From positions 1 to 26,895 of the forward strand of contig QKGY01000157.1 in NCBI GenBank assembly GCA_003250235.1: a DNA stretch of 26,895 nt. The letters run 5' to 3'. How positions within the stretch are numbered: the stretch's first letter is position 1; the number at the start of each line of letters is the position of its first letter. Positions 25,101 to 26,895 of the stretch are shown piece by piece. The stretch comes from Desulfuromonadaceae bacterium (GTDB taxonomy: Bacteria; Desulfobacterota; Desulfuromonadia; Desulfuromonadales; SZUA-540). Made by a program: the position numbers and the translations under genes. The notes under the pieces are model-generated. The model saw only the letters and a list, made by a program, of their open reading frames with translations. It did not search any database and was not told where the DNA came from.

Positions 25101-26895
25101 CCTGAGCCTGCAGGAATACACCACCTACAATGTCTCGGTCGAGGATCAACTGCCGACGGGGCTGGCTCTGGAGAGTTTCAGTATCATCGCCGGTTCCGGT
25201 TTCAGCTACACTCCCGGTGTTCAGCCGGCATCCGGTGCGACAGGCACCCTGCGTTGGGAGTTCGGTGATATCAGCAACACCCCGAGCAACGACGGCACGC
25301 CGATCGACCCGCTGACGATTCGCTACATTGCCCGTGTATTGACGGATGCACCGCCTGCCGGCGTCGGTTACGACACGCGTATCACGCTCAACAACCAAGC
25401 CCGACTTTCCTATACCGGTGGCGATCCTGCGCTCTTTCCCGCCCGTCTGACGGCGGCAGCACCGATCGAAGTCCGGCAACCGCAGATGAGTGCGGTCAAC
25501 AAGATTGATCTCGTCAGCGGCCGGCAGGGAAGCGGCACCTCGGCTGACCCGTACCAGATCAACCTTGCCAACGATACCATGTCGTTTGAGATCTCTTCCT
25601 GCAATACCGGTCTGGCCCCAGCGTATAACGTGCAGCTCAGTGACCTGCTGGCAAACGAACTTGACGAAACCAGCCTCTCGACGCCGGTAGTCAGCGTCGG
25701 CGGCAATGTCCTTGCCGCCGGTAGCGACTATATTTTCACGGCGCCGACAGCCCGCGGCGGGAGCATGGATTTCGCCCTGAACACGCCGGTCGATGCCGGT
25801 GCCTGCGTCACCGTCGATTACAGCATTGGCTTCCACACGGATCTCACCGCGCCGGCAACCTGGAGTAACCAAGCCCAGTTGACGCAGTACGACTCGCTGC
25901 CGTCTGCCGGACGTATCTATACCCCGACGGACCTGGCTCAGGTCTGGATGACCAACCAGGTTGCCGTTGAACCGGTGGTCAAATCGCTGCTGAGTCCGCT
26001 ATCCGGTGAGGCAACCATCGGTGAGCAGGCGGTCTATCAACTCACGGTGCCGGGCGCTCCTGTTAATGCGTCGCTCGACAACATCGTCGTCAGTGACACC
26101 CTGCACGATGCCCTGACTTTCGTCGATGCCACCGCCACCCTCAACGGTACGGCGCTGGCGATAACCACTGTCCAGAACGGTCAGGACTTGAGTTGGAACA
26201 TCGCCAATATCCCCGCCGGCCAGCAGGCCGTTATTACGCTGACCGTCCGCGTCGCCAACAACGACGTCGCCAACGCCGGCACCCTTATCGTCAACAGCGC
26301 CAGCTACACCTATGATGCCATTCCGGCCGGAGCGACGACCGAAGGCAGCAGCGCGCCGTTGACCCTTGTCGAACCGAACGTCACTCTTGCCAAGAGCGTC
26401 ATCAACGTCAGCCATCCGGGGCTGGGCGCCAATGCCGGTGATACCCTGCGCTACAGCCTGACCTTTACAGCCGGCGGTGGCAGTATCGGCGATTACTACG
26501 CCGATGCCTTCGATCTTCGCATCACAGACAGCCTCAGCCTCGGTTTGATTTACCTGAACGGCACGGCCACCGTCAGCGGAATCGGTAACATCATCACGAA
26601 TCCGGTAATCAGCGGTGATGGCAGCAGCGCGCCCCAGACTCTCGTCTGGAATCTAGCCGATGGGACGGCTGACATTGATGTGGTCGAAGGGACAATCGTT
26701 ACTGTCAGCTACGACGTGCTGGTGCTCGATGCGGTGGTAGCCGGGCAGGTTCTGAGCAACAGTGCCCAAGCTCAATGGACTGGCCTTGACGGTGCCATCG
26801 CTAATGAACGCACCGGCAGCGGCACTCCAGCTTATAACGACTATGTTACCGGCCAGGCGACGACCAGTCTGATCGTTGGCGACAATAACAGCCTG
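22153..26895 (+). CDS. Giant secreted multi-domain DUF11/isopeptide-type surface protein, 3' end outside window
   Basis: The frame is open for 1581 codons to the right edge without a stop. A signal peptide is clear: basic N-terminus, hydrophobic FVIAFLCLLTLVLS, and cleavage probably after AVQA near residue 45. An N-terminal region with four Cys (about 45-145) is followed by at least nine beta-rich modules of the DUF11/conserved-repeat type, beginning near residues 147, 310, 480, 642, 781, 948, 1111, 1270 and 1408. Most modules start with a Lys-containing strand (VVDKS, LAKAI, ISKTV), contain GDTxxYxLT and a xDxLP turn, and end with a xNxA strand (FTNSA, LNNQA, LSNSA). Such Lys and Asn landmarks are where intramolecular isopeptide bonds form in related fimbrial proteins. 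Cys occur in pairs within modules. A DLNEDGIQDANE loop near 275 resembles a calcium site. It is probably a cell-surface adhesin or fimbria-like filament. AGGA lies five bases before the ATG. Expression is probably gated by the upstream riboswitch. Confidence 0.88.
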   Translation, partial: MSYHRQIQPQRHSVASLKQAAARFVIAFLCLLTLVLSTEKAVQAAEKFCSDYGGVIDGNDIQWAGGAPVQITIDQTCTFQNWPVSNPLTTTINFQTNDPSIYLIVFDNVWYDGNMACSNIDHKLWVVNSEEGSFSGTCQSIMIPAETIAKESPSVTATIGVPFTYTLTLPSMNFPVGDPSNNNLGSIELADDLAATGVDLTLVPGTLNAYYKGTGIPVTVNYLSGNTDTYLHIGLPNINAGQQVVIEFQVILSDTPVNALDTTFVNTATWQFSRWIDLNEDGIQDANEFFNPLPGEDGVSAPMTIVAPNLVVDKSTTATSLNIDDIAPFTIDVQNAGGGDAWNTSVRDLIPTGMCGYDPTALLTASIVDTDGVSVVKTLTPGSDYVASYSGCQLDLTLTDAAGPIRPDQHLDIRYQTQLDISFTNDGATLTNVAGAVQWYSGDSSYTTRQQFNRTLTDGTPTNPDDHQDSATVTAALHGYSFEKIVDNLSSQASPATTAAPGDTLHYRLRVFNVDQSIQQVAISDILDPTFFDTATLANVTINTEGLYNAIWEFDPVTGLLQISGEPSLNVDIFHELVISFDITLQSSLANGTIVSNQANLTANLGGFTSPSDDPYVNGVSSPDVIGDEDPTNVLIETPGPLAKAITQSTATIGEQFTYTITVPAAPSATPLYDVQIMDDLPANLRFVSAKATSGTWAISNTGTGNALVLENTTTGIDIPANTQAVIEITVELLNDSANQSGMTFTNSANYTYNRANGIDSTKLNGGIGNSAEMTVVEPHLTTVKTFQFITPAGKLVTDPATVGDTLEYTITIHNDGDATAYDVSIVDTLPGNVVLGAGSATATIDGAPAAGFVVDPTNLAGTTQAWGRENGDGTLDLAAGSSLLLTYQVTVVDATSAPSFTNSAYVNWTSLDDANADERTGEGCPSIMAPNDYCAGPTSVVIFTEDNTAISKTVFDDSYTETPSSTADPVLRVGDTVTYDLTLSLQEYTTYNVSVEDQLPTGLALESFSIIAGSGFSYTPGVQPASGATGTLRWEFGDISNTPSNDGTPIDPLTIRYIARVLTDAPPAGVGYDTRITLNNQARLSYTGGDPALFPARLTAAAPIEVRQPQMSAVNKIDLVSGRQGSGTSADPYQINLANDTMSFEISSCNTGLAPAYNVQLSDLLANELDETSLSTPVVSVGGNVLAAGSDYIFTAPTARGGSMDFALNTPVDAGACVTVDYSIGFHTDLTAPATWSNQAQLTQYDSLPSAGRIYTPTDLAQVWMTNQVAVEPVVKSLLSPLSGEATIGEQAVYQLTVPGAPVNASLDNIVVSDTLHDALTFVDATATLNGTALAITTVQNGQDLSWNIANIPAGQQAVITLTVRVANNDVANAGTLIVNSASYTYDAIPAGATTEGSSAPLTLVEPNVTLAKSVINVSHPGLGANAGDTLRYSLTFTAGGGSIGDYYADAFDLRITDSLSLGLIYLNGTATVSGIGNIITNPVISGDGSSAPQTLVWNLADGTADIDVVEGTIVTVSYDVLVLDAVVAGQVLSNSAQAQWTGLDGAIANERTGSGTPAYNDYVTGQATTSLIVGDNNSL

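Noticed and set aside
23236..25872. Long minus-strand frames (up to 281 codons) opposite the surface-protein gene
   Set aside because: They are shadows of the repetitive composition of the plus-strand gene. They have no recognisable domains and no promoters or ribosome sites, while the plus frame has a signal peptide and consistent modules.

Overview
The window reads as a bacterial chromosome segment from a deltaproteobacterium-like anaerobe, most likely the Desulfuromonadales (Pelobacter/Desulfuromonas/Geobacter group). This rests on gene content and style: an indolepyruvate:ferredoxin oxidoreductase operon with two phenylacetate-CoA-ligase-type enzymes and an ACT protein, a bioBDA operon with a BirA-type operator, XRE-cupin regulators, a GEMM-I riboswitch, and moderate GC. 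The assignment is from memory of such genomes, not from a search.

Layout. (1) 1-4216, plus strand: the 3' end of an AddB-like nuclease followed by an overlapping AddA-like UvrD helicase-nuclease, a two-gene double-strand-break repair operon. (2) 4318-6498: a periplasmic C-terminal processing protease (Prc/Tsp). A two-way terminator separates it from (3) 6564-9634, minus strand: bioB-bioD-bioA, transcribed from a promoter whose -35 box lies inside a near-perfect BirA operator. (4) 9842-12286, plus strand: two tandem paralogous XRE-cupin regulators and a TPR protein. A good inverted repeat overlaps the promoter of the first. (5) 12491-12769: an HU/IHF-family protein with its own promoter and terminator. 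(6) 13012-15649: a Na/Pi cotransporter with a PhoU-like tail, and a Ppx/GppA phosphatase starting at TTG. (7) 15759-21261: iorA (broken by one missing base), iorB, paaK, an ACT-domain protein and a second paaK, one apparent operon for aryl-pyruvate to aryl-CoA/aryl-acid metabolism. (8) 21389-21465: tRNA-Pro(GGG) with a strong promoter and terminator. (9) 21500 to the end: about 650 bp of non-coding DNA holding a sigma-54-like promoter, a pair of 23-bp direct repeats 30 bp apart, a cyclic-di-GMP-I (GEMM-I) riboswitch and an intrinsic terminator. These precede a giant secreted multi-domain DUF11/isopeptide-type surface protein whose frame is open to the right edge (1581 codons, no stop).

How it fits together. 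Most of the window is housekeeping: DNA repair, periplasmic proteolysis, biotin, phosphate and amino-acid catabolism. The part most worth attention is the right end, where a second-messenger riboswitch with a terminator stands before a very large exported adhesin-like repeat protein. This looks like a one-gene switch for a surface or biofilm structure. Other points of note are the frameshift in iorA, the 15-bp in-frame duplication in bioB, and the twin regulators that share almost the same DNA-binding helix but have diverged sensor domains.
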